From contig JAFYQB010000040.1 of the NCBI GenBank assembly GCA_017547285.1, positions 1-53,504 of the forward strand: 53,504 nt of DNA. Reading direction: 5' to 3'. Made by a program: the position numbers and the translations under genes. Within the stretch, counting starts at the first letter, position 1; every line of letters starts with the position of its first letter. The notes below the pieces were generated by a model. That model searched no databases, had not been told where the DNA came from, and was given only the letters and a program-made list of their open reading frames with translations. Source of the stretch: Clostridia bacterium. GTDB lineage: Bacteria; Bacillota; Clostridia; Christensenellales; Aristaeellaceae. Shown piece after piece: positions 8,778 to 17,224 of this stretch.

Positions 8778-9671
8778 ATGAAGAAGCTTGTGTGCGTGAT
8801 TCTGAGTCTGATTCTCTGCATGTCCTGTGCCTGCGCGACGGCGACGGAAGCGAATATTCCCGAGGTGAAGTGGGAGCATCCGCTTCCGCTGATGGAGGTT
8901 CAGTCCGACTATACGATGCTGGTGAATGCCGACCATCTGCTGGACAAGAGCTTCAAGCCCGATCCGCAGGTGAAGGTGACGGGAATCAAGCGCGCTACTT
9001 CCGCGGCCGTATATATGGAAAAAACGGCTGCTGAAGCGCTGAAGAAGATGTTTGCCGCCGCTGCGCTTGTTACCGAATACAATTATGTGGGCGCAGACGG
9101 AAAGACCAAGCTTGCTCAATACGGTGAGGACGGAATGGTGCTCTACCTCAAGAGCGGCTATCGCAGCTATGGCACACAGGCTACGGTATATGCCAACTAT
9201 CTGGACCGCAATAATGGCGTGGATGACGGTTATGTTGCAAAGCCCGGCTCCAGCGAGCACCAGAGCGGTCTGTGCGCGGACGTTCTGAATGCTGATTATG
9301 CCGGACGGCCGACCATGACGCAGGACTTCAAGTGGACCCCGGAAGCGCAGTGGATGAAGGAAAACTGCGCAGAATTCGGTTTCATCCTGCGTTATACCGA
9401 AGAAGCGGAAGAAACGACCGGCATCAAGTTTGAACCCTGGCATTTCCGTTATGTGGGCGAGAGTGTAGCTGCCTACATTATGGCCAAAGAGATTACGCTT
9501 GAAGAATATACCGAAGAAATCAACGCTGCGCTTGCTGATTACGAAGAACGCGGAGGCGATTCTGAGGAGCAGATCGCCTATGAGTTCAGAAAAATGAACA
9601 AGCCTCCGGAAACCTTTGTACTGGATGAGTACGGCGAGGATGGCGATGCTGAGGTATCGCTGGTGTTCTGA
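8778..9671 (+). CDS. Exported VanY-type D,D-carboxypeptidase (M15B)
   Basis: The 297-residue protein has a classic signal peptide, MKKLVCVILSLILCMSCACA, followed by a mature M15 domain. Catalytic motifs are intact: SGYRSYGTQ, PGSSEHQSGLCADV with the His and Asp zinc ligands, and EPWHFRYVG with catalytic Glu and the third ligand His. The C-terminal 50 residues are acidic. It should act on peptidoglycan outside the membrane. I chose ATG 8778 because GAGGTG sits 6-8 nt upstream; the frame also reaches an ATG at 8760 that overlaps the previous gene. Cysteines in the signal region do not make a good lipobox. Confidence 0.9.
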   Translation: MKKLVCVILSLILCMSCACATATEANIPEVKWEHPLPLMEVQSDYTMLVNADHLLDKSFKPDPQVKVTGIKRATSAAVYMEKTAAEALKKMFAAAALVTEYNYVGADGKTKLAQYGEDGMVLYLKSGYRSYGTQATVYANYLDRNNGVDDGYVAKPGSSEHQSGLCADVLNADYAGRPTMTQDFKWTPEAQWMKENCAEFGFILRYTEEAEETTGIKFEPWHFRYVGESVAAYIMAKEITLEEYTEEINAALADYEERGGDSEEQIAYEFRKMNKPPETFVLDEYGEDGDAEVSLVF

Positions 9672-9720
9672 TCGCCGTTCATCCCTCCAAAATACGAATG
9701 TAACGAGGGAATAATACAGA

Positions 9721-10479
9721 ATGGGCAAAACGATCGCCATTACCAACCAGAAAGGCGGTGTGGGCAAAACCACCACCTCCATCAATCTTGCGGCTTGTCT
9801 TGCGGAAGCCGGAAAAAAGATCCTGTTGATCGATTTGGATCCGCAGGGCAACAGCACCAGCGGTGTTGGCGGCAAAGCGGATCAGAATTCCATTTATGAA
9901 GCCCTGATGGGCAGGCTGCCCGCCTCTGCCTGCGTGCAGAAGACGGCGGTGGAAGGATTGTATCTGATCCCTTCGGACATCCGTCTGACGGGCGCAGAAC
10001 TGGAACTGGTTGAACTGGAACAGCGTGAATATCGTCTGAAACTGATTTTGAAATCGCTTGAAAGTCAGTATGATTTCCTGTTTATCGATTGTCCGCCTTC
10101 CCTGGGACTGCTGACGCTGAATGCGCTTACGGCTGCTCAGCGTGTGCTGATTCCTATCCAGTGCGAGTATTACGCGCTGGAAGGGGTGACAAGCCTGATG
10201 AACACCGTTACGCGTGTAAAGCATACCTTTAATCCGCGTCTGGATATCGAAGGTATCCTGCTCACCATGCTGGACGGCAGAACCAATCTGGGCCTGCAGG
10301 TGGTGGATCAGGTCAAGAAGCATTTTAAGAGCCGTGTCTACGCCACAGCCATTCCGCGTAATGTGCGTCTTGGCGAGGCCCCCAGCCACGGATTGCCGAT
10401 TCATCTGTATGATCCGCGCAGTATTGGCGCTGACAGTTACCGCAGATTGGCAAAAGAATTTTTGCAGCGCAATAAATAA
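9721..10479 (+). CDS. parA: Chromosome partitioning ATPase ParA/Soj
   Basis: The 252-residue protein is a deviant Walker A ATPase: KGGVGKTTTSINLA at the N-terminus, IDLDPQGNSTSG as Walker A', and FIDCPPSLGLLTLNAL as Walker B. It forms ATP-dependent dimers on DNA and works with ParB to segregate replication origins. It has the short chromosomal Soj length without an N-terminal DNA-binding extension. GAGGG is upstream of the ATG. parB follows 36 nt later. Such a chromosomal-type pair often lies near the origin, but I saw no parS site or dnaA here. Confidence 0.95.
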   Translation: MGKTIAITNQKGGVGKTTTSINLAACLAEAGKKILLIDLDPQGNSTSGVGGKADQNSIYEALMGRLPASACVQKTAVEGLYLIPSDIRLTGAELELVELEQREYRLKLILKSLESQYDFLFIDCPPSLGLLTLNALTAAQRVLIPIQCEYYALEGVTSLMNTVTRVKHTFNPRLDIEGILLTMLDGRTNLGLQVVDQVKKHFKSRVYATAIPRNVRLGEAPSHGLPIHLYDPRSIGADSYRRLAKEFLQRNK

Positions 10480-10515
10480 GGAAGATCATTCGTTATGTGG
10501 AAGGAGGGGTGTCCG

Positions 10516-11364
10516 ATGAAACGCGGCGGACTTGGCAGAGGACTGGATGTTCTTTTGCCTCAGACCGATACGCTGCTGGAAACAGTCGTTCGCGATATTG
10601 CGATTGATGATATTGATCCCAATACCGATCAGCCCCGGCGTGATTTTGATAAAGAAGCTTTGGAGCAATTGGCGGACAGTATCCGCGAGGCAGGCGTGCT
10701 GTCACCGATCCTTGTGGTTGAAGATGGCTTGCGTTACCGCATTGTAGCGGGCGAAAGACGTTATCGCGCTTCACGCATGGCGGGTCTTGCAACGGTTCCC
10801 TGCATCGTACGCGATATGACGACTGCTCAGCAAATGGAAGCTGCTCTGATTGAGAATCTGCAGCGTCAGGATCTGAACGCCATTGAGGAAGCAGCGGCGA
10901 TCCGTAGTCTGATGCAGGAATGCGGTTACACTCAGGAACAGGCTGCCCAGAAGCTTGGCAAAAGCCGCCCGGTGATTGCCAATGCGCTTCGCCTGCTCCA
11001 TCTGCCCAAAGAAATCACCGATCTGGTCATTACAGGTGATTTGTCAGCCGGACATGCGCGTGTTTTGGCTGGCGTGGAGGATCGGAAACGTCAGCTGGAA
11101 CTGGCGCATCAATGCGTAACGCTTGGCTACAGTGTTCGCAAGCTGGAAGAACTTGCGAAGGACAAGCCTCAAAAAGCTGTTCCGCAAAAGAAAACCCGTT
11201 TCATTACCCCTGAGCTGGATGCTCTTCAGAACAGCATGCGCGAAGCCCTCGGCCTGAAGACAGTCCTGAGCGGCAATGAGAAAAAGGGCAAAATTACCCT
11301 TTCCTACAACAGCGCGGATGAACTGGAGCATCTTTATGAAGTGATCGGCAGGTTGCTGGATTGA
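10516..11364 (+). CDS. parB: Chromosome partitioning protein ParB/Spo0J (CTPase clamp)
   Basis: The 282-residue protein starts with MKRGGLGRGLDVLLP, typical of ParB. The ParB/Srx domain has the CTP-binding GERRYRA motif and the ENLQRQDLNAIEEA box. A helix-turn-helix follows (TQEQAAQKLGKSRPVIANALRLL), and the C-terminal dimerisation region ends near GRLLD. It loads at parS sites and slides on DNA with CTP. AAGGAGG at 10501-10507 sits 8 nt before ATG 10516; the in-frame ATG at 10495 lies upstream of that site and is rejected. Confidence 0.95.
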   Translation: MKRGGLGRGLDVLLPQTDTLLETVVRDIAIDDIDPNTDQPRRDFDKEALEQLADSIREAGVLSPILVVEDGLRYRIVAGERRYRASRMAGLATVPCIVRDMTTAQQMEAALIENLQRQDLNAIEEAAAIRSLMQECGYTQEQAAQKLGKSRPVIANALRLLHLPKEITDLVITGDLSAGHARVLAGVEDRKRQLELAHQCVTLGYSVRKLEELAKDKPQKAVPQKKTRFITPELDALQNSMREALGLKTVLSGNEKKGKITLSYNSADELEHLYEVIGRLLD

Positions 11365-11394
11365 CCTGCGCAAGCGCAGAAAAGGTGGTATCGT

Positions 11395-12600
11395 ATGCGT
11401 ACTGATTCCAACAAAAAGGTTCACAAAATCAAAAAGGATCCATACAAACAGCTTCAGCGGCTGGCCATTGTACTGGCGATCGTTCTGGTTGTAGGAGGCG
11501 CTTTGTTCTATTTCTGTGCCGCTGCCATTACGCGCGATTATGTGAAAACGCGTGATCGTATCGAAATGGAAAACACAGAGGGCGCGATTGCTTTTGAGGC
11601 TCAGATGAACGAACTGCGTGCAAAAAATGCAGCAGCGTCCCGTGAGGAAATGCTTTCCGGCAATCCGGGCAGCGACAGCCTCTCCTCCTGGGAGAAAGAG
11701 CTTGACGGCAAGGTCTGGCGTGTACAGGATGAAGGAAGTGCCGGTCTGGACAACACCAGCACCATTACCATGGAACGTTATCAGCTGATGAACGGCGGTT
11801 TGATGCTGGTAAATGCCTGGCACTCTCTGCCCAGCGATTTCTCCGAAGAGGGCATGGTGGCAGTTGGCACGACTGGAGATTACAAGGTTCAGGTTCACAG
11901 CGGCTCTGTAAAGCTGTTCCAGCCTGCTTTTGATGCGCTGGTGGAAGCGCTTAAAGCTGCCAAAGAGGAAGCGGGACTTGATTATTATATCGTTATGGAA
12001 GGTTACCGTTCCGTGGAGGAGCAGCAGGAACTTTTCAACGAGAAAATGAACAAGCTCAGCTCCCGTTATTCCAACGAACGCCTTATTGCTGAAACCAAAA
12101 AGGAAGTCAATTATCCCGGCACCAGCGATTACCATACCGGTATGAGCTTCCGTATGGATGTTTACCAGAGCGGAAATAAAGATCTCAACAATCAGAAATT
12201 CCAGGCCGAAAGTGCTCAGGGTGCCTGGCTGACGGAAAACTGCTGGCGTTACGGTATTGCTTTCCGTTTCCCGGCCAAGGATTTCCCCAATTCTTCCTGG
12301 GAAGACAAGAGTTATAAGACCGGTGTTTCTTCCAATTTGAACCTGTACCGTTATGTGGGCAAGGCTCATTCCGCGACCATGAAGGTTATGGGATTCTGTC
12401 TGGAAGAGTACATCGAATTCCTGATGGATCATCCTCACATCTGTGTTTATGAGGACGATGCACTGGTTTACGAGATCGTTCGTATCAAGGGCGCTGATGA
12501 AAAGACCTCTTTCCAGCTGCCGGTTCCCAATCCGGCAGTCAGCTATCAGGCCAGTTTTGATAATATGGATGGCATCGTAATGGCGTACAGCTATCGCTGA
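11395..12600 (+). CDS. Membrane-anchored M15-like protein with lost catalytic residues
   Basis: The 401-residue protein has a basic cytoplasmic tail, one membrane helix (about 21-46), a spacer rich in Glu and Ala, and a VanY-like domain from about 165. Fold markers remain: EGYRSVEEQQ, PGTSDYHTG (241-249) and RYVG (319-322). The usual SEH ligand is Tyr246 (SDYH), the EPWH motif reads NLNL so Glu becomes Asn314 and His becomes Leu317, and the spacing to Asp255 is two residues longer. I infer a non-catalytic extracellular domain, perhaps binding muropeptides. It lies 30 nt after parB with an AAGGTGG site and ends at a terminator. Confidence 0.8.
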   Translation: MRTDSNKKVHKIKKDPYKQLQRLAIVLAIVLVVGGALFYFCAAAITRDYVKTRDRIEMENTEGAIAFEAQMNELRAKNAAASREEMLSGNPGSDSLSSWEKELDGKVWRVQDEGSAGLDNTSTITMERYQLMNGGLMLVNAWHSLPSDFSEEGMVAVGTTGDYKVQVHSGSVKLFQPAFDALVEALKAAKEEAGLDYYIVMEGYRSVEEQQELFNEKMNKLSSRYSNERLIAETKKEVNYPGTSDYHTGMSFRMDVYQSGNKDLNNQKFQAESAQGAWLTENCWRYGIAFRFPAKDFPNSSWEDKSYKTGVSSNLNLYRYVGKAHSATMKVMGFCLEEYIEFLMDHPHICVYEDDALVYEIVRIKGADEKTSFQLPVPNPAVSYQASFDNMDGIVMAYSYR

Positions 12601-12606
12601 TACAAG

Positions 12607-12638
12607 AAAAGCCCGCAGCCTTGTGCTGCGGGCTTTTT
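12607..12638. terminator. Bidirectional intrinsic terminator
   Basis: The stem GCCCGCAGC / GCTGCGGGC is flanked by AAAA on the left and TTTTT on the right with a 5-nt loop. It serves the M15-like gene (+) and ybaK (-). Confidence 0.93.
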
Positions 12639-12641
12639 GCG

Positions 12642-13109
12642 TTATGCCGTAACATCTGCTATGGAATAATCGAGTATCTGAGAAAGGATTTCGGGCGTTA
12701 TTTCAACCTGATGTCCAACTTTTCCGGCACTGAAAATGACGGTTTCACACAGAAGAATGGTTTCATCAAAAAACGTTGGAAACTGTTTTTTCATACCGAT
12801 GGGGGAACATCCGCCGTGAATATATCCGGTCAAAGGCAGCAATTCTTTGCTTTTCAGCATTTCAATGCTCTTCTCATGAACAACTGCAGCGGCTTTTTTG
12901 AATGAGAGTTCTTCTCCCACAGGAATCACAAAGACATAATTTCGTTTGGATGCTCCTACGGTAACAAGCGTTTTGAACACATGAGTCGGATCCTGTCCCA
13001 GCATTCGTGCTACTTCAACGCCGCTTGGAACGCCATCAGCAGGATATTCATGCGTTTGATAGGGTAATTTACGTCCATCCAGCAAACGCATTACATTTGT
13101 TTTTTCCAT
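12642..13109 (-). CDS. ybaK: Cys-tRNA(Pro)/Cys-tRNA deacylase YbaK/EbsC
   Basis: The 155-residue protein is a YbaK-type trans-editing factor that hydrolyses Cys mischarged on tRNA(Pro). Recognisable segments are VFKTLV, the conserved lysine region SFKKAAA, and the GYIHGGCSPIGMKK motif typical of the family. The frame reaches a TTG at 13115, but ATG 13109 is better placed after AAGGGTGA. It lies 15 nt downstream of the 559-residue membrane protein gene on the same strand, so the two are probably cotranscribed. No functional link between them is apparent. Confidence 0.92.
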   Translation of the reverse strand: MEKTNVMRLLDGRKLPYQTHEYPADGVPSGVEVARMLGQDPTHVFKTLVTVGASKRNYVFVIPVGEELSFKKAAAVVHEKSIEMLKSKELLPLTGYIHGGCSPIGMKKQFPTFFDETILLCETVIFSAGKVGHQVEITPEILSQILDYSIADVTA

Positions 13110-13124
13110 ACCCAATCACCCTTG

Positions 13125-14804
13125 TCAGTCGAGCGTATCGGTGGGCGCGTTACAGTTGAGGCAGGGAAGAAGATTACGGTTGTAGCTGCTCAGATCCGAA
13201 TAGGGGAAACTGGCGTCAAAGGGCAGATAGTCCTTGCCTACGCTGGGACATTCGGGATCCATGTGGAAGTAATTGCCGCCGATATTATAGTAAAGAAGGG
13301 TGCTTGCAGGAGGCGCAGGCGTAACCGTTTCACGCGGCGGTTCGGTAACGGTGCCGGAACTTTGGGTTTTCACCACGTTTTCATCCTGCTTTTCGGTTTG
13401 CTGGGCATCATTGGTTGCAAGCGAATTGGGGTTGATATACCATTCGCCGCCTTCTTTGACCATCATTACCATAAAGCGGTATACAACAGGTGCTTTGCCT
13501 GTATTCTTGTTGATGGTGGCGCGCATGGTGATGGTGCGGCTGTTGTCGGTCTCAGTGCCGGAAATATCTTCAATGACGAAGTTTTCAGGCGTACGGTTGG
13601 CCAGCGCCAGGAAAAGAGACGCTGCTGCATTCTCCTGCTGACCGCGCCAGCTGGGTTGCACCAGATTGACCATTTCTGTCGTGTTGTTTACCTTCCACAA
13701 CTCCATAAACAGGTCCAGACGGCGCTCGGCTTCGGAAGGCCCGGAAACAGTGGGGGCGGGTGAAGGCGTTGCAGCGATCACGGCTGCTGCGGCGTCAGGA
13801 GCCGGCGTTTGCGTTGCCTGAACCTGCGGCTGGCTGACGGCAAGGTTGGCAGCGGCCTGACGGGTATCGTGTGCTCCCTGCATCAGCATTGCAATGATAC
13901 CGATGCACAGCGTAACATAAATAATGCTTACGATCATGCGTACTGCTGAAGAGTACATCTGTCGGAACCACATAATGCCGAGCCCGGCTACGGCAGAGCC
14001 GAGGAATACATAACGCAGAGCATCCCAGGCGCTGGAAACAAACAAACAGGGGATAAACAGAAGCGGAAGAACGCCGAAAAGGAAAATGGAGTACAGCTTA
14101 TCGGCATCCAGGGAAGGAACGCGCGGAGAAGCGTGAGGAGCAGTGGCCTGTACGGTGAAGCCGGGCTGCTGCGGCATGGGCTGCAGCGGCGGAAATGCCT
14201 GCGTATTCTGTGCCTGGAATGCGTTGTTCTGCGGCGGCACATTCATGGCAATACCGGAAAACGGGGGAATGCTTTGGGTGGCAGCCTGCGGGTTAGCCCA
14301 GCCGATTTGAGGAGGCATGCCATTAGAAGGCTGAGTCGGGGAAGTGTTATTTACCTGCGGGGGAATAAAACCTTGCGTCCGCGTGGAAAAACCCTGCATT
14401 TCCTGCTGACGGTGCAATGTGTTTCCAATTGGAGGCTGAGGATAAGCAGGCTGAGGAATGCTCTGTTGGAAAGCTGGCATCTGTGACGGCTGACCAGACT
14501 GAACAAAAGCAGGCGCTGCAAAGGTGTACTGACCAGGGGCGGAAGCAGGGCCGGGAATGGGCGTCTGCTGGACAGAAGAAAAATAGGCAGGCGAAAAACT
14601 TGCGGATTGGGGTACGCCTGCGGGATTCTGTACGGGCTGCTGCGGCATCATCTGCTGAAGAGGTACGCCGATGGCGGGATCAGGCACCTGAGTAAAATCA
14701 GGCGCTTCCGGAATCTGGCGAACGGAATTGCTTTTTCGCGAAAGACCGCGTTTCTGCATTCCGTAGGTGGGCGTGTAGGTATATTTGGATCGATTGCCGT
14801 TCAT
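13125..14804 (-). CDS. Pro/Gln-rich membrane protein with an Ada-like Cys motif at the C-terminus
   Basis: I do not recognise this 559-residue protein as a whole. Residues 1 to about 225 are low complexity, rich in Pro, Gln, Ala and Asn. About 230-310 hold three membrane segments. After a Thr/Pro linker comes a domain of about 120 residues, beginning SEAERRLDLFMELW, that looks like an NTF2/DUF4878-type fold. The last 55 residues contain H-x-D-P-x-C and PCLNC, resembling the metal-binding motif of the Ada N-domain. It may be a membrane sensor or envelope factor. The ribosome site AAGGAG precedes the ATG, and a good promoter lies at 14882-14909. Confidence 0.7.
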   Translation of the reverse strand: MNGNRSKYTYTPTYGMQKRGLSRKSNSVRQIPEAPDFTQVPDPAIGVPLQQMMPQQPVQNPAGVPQSASFSPAYFSSVQQTPIPGPASAPGQYTFAAPAFVQSGQPSQMPAFQQSIPQPAYPQPPIGNTLHRQQEMQGFSTRTQGFIPPQVNNTSPTQPSNGMPPQIGWANPQAATQSIPPFSGIAMNVPPQNNAFQAQNTQAFPPLQPMPQQPGFTVQATAPHASPRVPSLDADKLYSIFLFGVLPLLFIPCLFVSSAWDALRYVFLGSAVAGLGIMWFRQMYSSAVRMIVSIIYVTLCIGIIAMLMQGAHDTRQAAANLAVSQPQVQATQTPAPDAAAAVIAATPSPAPTVSGPSEAERRLDLFMELWKVNNTTEMVNLVQPSWRGQQENAAASLFLALANRTPENFVIEDISGTETDNSRTITMRATINKNTGKAPVVYRFMVMMVKEGGEWYINPNSLATNDAQQTEKQDENVVKTQSSGTVTEPPRETVTPAPPASTLLYYNIGGNYFHMDPECPSVGKDYLPFDASFPYSDLSSYNRNLLPCLNCNAPTDTLD

Positions 14805-14881
14805 ACTGCATCTCCTTGGCTGAACTATCTTTCAAAAAAGCAAAAAACTTTATCCAAGCGTAGGTTTACATACGCTATTCT

Positions 14882-14909
14882 ATTATAGCACTTATTTCAA
14901 CTTTGTAAA
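14882..14909 (-). promoter_or_regulatory. Promoter of the 559-residue protein and ybaK
   Basis: On the minus strand TTTACA (14909-14904) and TATAAT (14887-14882) are 16 bp apart, about 78 bp before the start codon. Confidence 0.65.
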
Positions 14910-15071
14910 CACGATGCGATCAAAATGGATGGAAAAAGAAACAAACAAATGACGGAAGAAAGACATAAATAAGGAAAGCCTTGATTTGAATGGTTTTTAA
15001 GACGGAGTGATTTTTATATTTATGAATTAAATATGTAACAATTCAGAAATGGAAAGCTTGCTGGAAATTAG

Positions 15072-15100
15072 TTGCGAAAAACGCGACAATCATGTATAAT
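15072..15100 (+). promoter_or_regulatory. Promoter of the asp23-fakA-recG operon
   Basis: TTGCGA (15072-15077) and a perfect TATAAT (15095-15100) have a 17-bp spacer. The transcript would carry an approximately 75-nt leader with a GC hairpin at 15141-15159. Confidence 0.75.
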
Positions 15101-15179
15101 TACTTTGACCTGTTATGTTTGTGCATGGCTGGTCATCATTGTGGGCGGTTGTCCGCCACGCAAGGAGGCGTAAAGCTAT

Positions 15180-15530
15180 ATGGAATGCAAGATCAAAAAT
15201 GACAACGGCACGATCTACATCACTGAGGATGTTATGCTGAAGGTGGTTGGTTATGCTGCTTTGGAATGCTATGGCATCGTAGCCATGGCCAGCAAGCGCG
15301 CCAAGGATGGACTTGTTCAGTGGCTTGGCCGTGAAAACCTTTCCAAGGGCGTTCAGCTCAAACTGGTTGATGATATGCTGGATGTGGATCTGTTCATTAT
15401 CGTAGAATACGGTATTTCCATTGCCGAGGTTTGCAAGGCCATTGGTGAGCAGGTGCGCTATAAGCTGGAAAGCATGACTGGCGTTAAGGTACGCCGTGTA
15501 AACATTGCTGTGGAAGGCGTTCGCATCTGA
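15180..15530 (+). CDS. Asp23/Gls24 family envelope stress response protein
   Basis: The 116-residue protein matches the Asp23/YloU family: an early ITEDVMLKVVGYAALECYGIVAM block and the C-terminal VRRVNIAVEGVRI strand. Members of this family gather at the membrane and are linked to envelope and alkaline stress; the biochemical role is not settled. The gene directly precedes fakA, the arrangement of yloU-yloV in Bacillus. AAGGAGG at 15162-15168 supports ATG 15180. Confidence 0.92.
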   Translation: MECKIKNDNGTIYITEDVMLKVVGYAALECYGIVAMASKRAKDGLVQWLGRENLSKGVQLKLVDDMLDVDLFIIVEYGISIAEVCKAIGEQVRYKLESMTGVKVRRVNIAVEGVRI

Positions 15531-15560
15531 CGGACGGCTTTGTGTCGGGAGGAATGACTT

Positions 15561-17210
15561 TTGATTCAAATCAAGACGATTGATGGCGTACTGCTTCGCG
15601 ACATGTTCGTGACCGGTGCGGCTATGCTGGAAAAGAACCGCGAAGCGGTCGATGCTCTGAACGTTTTCCCTGTGCCGGATGGCGATACCGGTACCAATAT
15701 GAGTCTGACCATGAATTCCGCCGTTCGTGAGGCAAGCCAGAAGGAATACCTGAATGCAGGCGATGCTGCTGCGGCTGTTGCCAAGGGCGCACTGCGCGGC
15801 GCGCGCGGCAACAGCGGCGTGATTACGTCCCAGCTGTACCGTGGCTTTGCCCGCGCGCTGGAAGGCGTGGAACGCGTAACGCCTGTGCAGTTTGCTGCTG
15901 CTCTCAAACGCGGTGCGGAAACGGCCTACAAAGCTGTTATGAAGCCCAAGGAAGGCACTATTCTTACCGTTGCCCGTGTGATTGCGGAAGAAGCTGTCAA
16001 GCAGGCAGAGCGTACGCCGGATGATTATGATGCTCTGTTCGAAAATATCCTCACCACTGGCGAGGCGATCCTCAAGAAGACCCAGTCCATGCTGCCTGCT
16101 TTGACGCAGGCTGGCGTTGTTGACGCCGGCGGACGCGGTCTGCTGCTGATTTACATGGGCTATGTTGCTTGCCTGCGCGGTGAGGAGATCCCCACTGAGG
16201 TGAGCAACGAGACGGATGGCGTTCCTGTTTTCGTGGATGACCATGAGTCTCTGGAAGAAATCAAGTTTGCCTATTGCACTGAATTCCTGATTCAGAACCT
16301 CTATCCGGATATTCTGGAAGAGGATATTGATTCCTTACGCCGCCGTCTCAACCGCATTGGTGATTGCGTGGTGGTTGTAGGCGACCTGGGTCTTGTGAAG
16401 GTTCACGTTCATACCAACGAACCCGGCAAGGCGCTGGAATACGGCCTCAGCCTTGGTGAACTGGTCAATCTGAAGATTGAAAACATGGTTCAGCAGTTCC
16501 GTGATAATCAGGCTGCCGCTGCCAAAAAGGCAGAAGCAGAAAAGCCGGTGAAGGAATACGGCATGGTCGCTGTTTCTTTGGGCGAAGGCTTCAACAACAT
16601 TTTTACTGATCTGACGGTGGACAGCATTGTTGAAGGCGGTCAGACCATGAACCCCTCCATCGAGGATCTGTCTGCAGCCATTGAAAAGACCCGCGCCAAA
16701 ACCGTGTTTGTACTGCCCAACAATGGTAACGTGATCCTGGCGGCCCAGCAGGCGGCCAAGCTGTGTGAGGATAAGAAGGTCATTGTGATCCCCACCAAGA
16801 ATGTTGCCATGGGCATTGCCGCTGCGATTGCCTTCCAGCCTGAGCAGAGTGCTGAAGACAATGCTGCCGAAATGGAGGAAGCCGCTCAGCGCGTACGCAC
16901 CGGTACCGTTACCTATGCTGTGCGTGATACCGAGTACGAAGGTCACACCATCAAGGAAGGCGATATCATCGGCCTGTACAATGGTGCGATCCATACCGTC
17001 GGCAACAGCATTCACGACGTGACCCGCGATCTGATGAAAGAAATCGTAACCGAAGACGATGAACTGATCACCGTTTATTACGGCAAAGATACCAGCGAGG
17101 AAGATGCGCAGGCGCTGACGGACGAGCTGGCGGAGCTGTACGAGGATTGCGACGTGGAAATGCAGATGGGCGGTCAGCCTCTGTATTATTATCTGGTTTC
17201 TGTCGAGTGA
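15561..17210 (+). CDS. fakA: Fatty acid kinase catalytic subunit FakA (DhaL-DegV-like, YloV)
   Basis: The 549-residue protein has an N-terminal DhaL nucleotide-binding domain (about 1-200) with FPVPDGDTGTNM, whose aspartates bind Mg, and GARGNSGVI. The middle domain carries CTEFLI, and a C-terminal FakA-type domain of DegV-like fold follows. FakA phosphorylates fatty acids held by FakB proteins for phospholipid synthesis. No fakB is in the window. The start is a TTG at 15561, 7 nt after GGGAGGA; the nearby ATG at 15554 is in another frame that stops after nine codons. recG follows 14 nt later. Confidence 0.93.
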   Translation: MIQIKTIDGVLLRDMFVTGAAMLEKNREAVDALNVFPVPDGDTGTNMSLTMNSAVREASQKEYLNAGDAAAAVAKGALRGARGNSGVITSQLYRGFARALEGVERVTPVQFAAALKRGAETAYKAVMKPKEGTILTVARVIAEEAVKQAERTPDDYDALFENILTTGEAILKKTQSMLPALTQAGVVDAGGRGLLLIYMGYVACLRGEEIPTEVSNETDGVPVFVDDHESLEEIKFAYCTEFLIQNLYPDILEEDIDSLRRRLNRIGDCVVVVGDLGLVKVHVHTNEPGKALEYGLSLGELVNLKIENMVQQFRDNQAAAAKKAEAEKPVKEYGMVAVSLGEGFNNIFTDLTVDSIVEGGQTMNPSIEDLSAAIEKTRAKTVFVLPNNGNVILAAQQAAKLCEDKKVIVIPTKNVAMGIAAAIAFQPEQSAEDNAAEMEEAAQRVRTGTVTYAVRDTEYEGHTIKEGDIIGLYNGAIHTVGNSIHDVTRDLMKEIVTEDDELITVYYGKDTSEEDAQALTDELAELYEDCDVEMQMGGQPLYYYLVSVE

Positions 17211-17224
17211 TTCGAAAGGAAAAC

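Larger units (their letters stand above)
14805..15179. other. 375-bp divergent intergenic region
   Basis: This AT-rich stretch separates the 559-residue protein gene (-) from asp23 (+). It holds a promoter for each side, listed separately, and an imperfect GC-rich hairpin at 15141-15159 just before the asp23 ribosome site. In the middle (14910-15071) I see no ORF, tRNA or recognisable riboswitch. Confidence 0.6.

Noticed and set aside
9721..12600. parS centromere site near parAB
   Set aside because: I looked for a TGTTTCACGTGAAACA-like palindrome and found none in this stretch.
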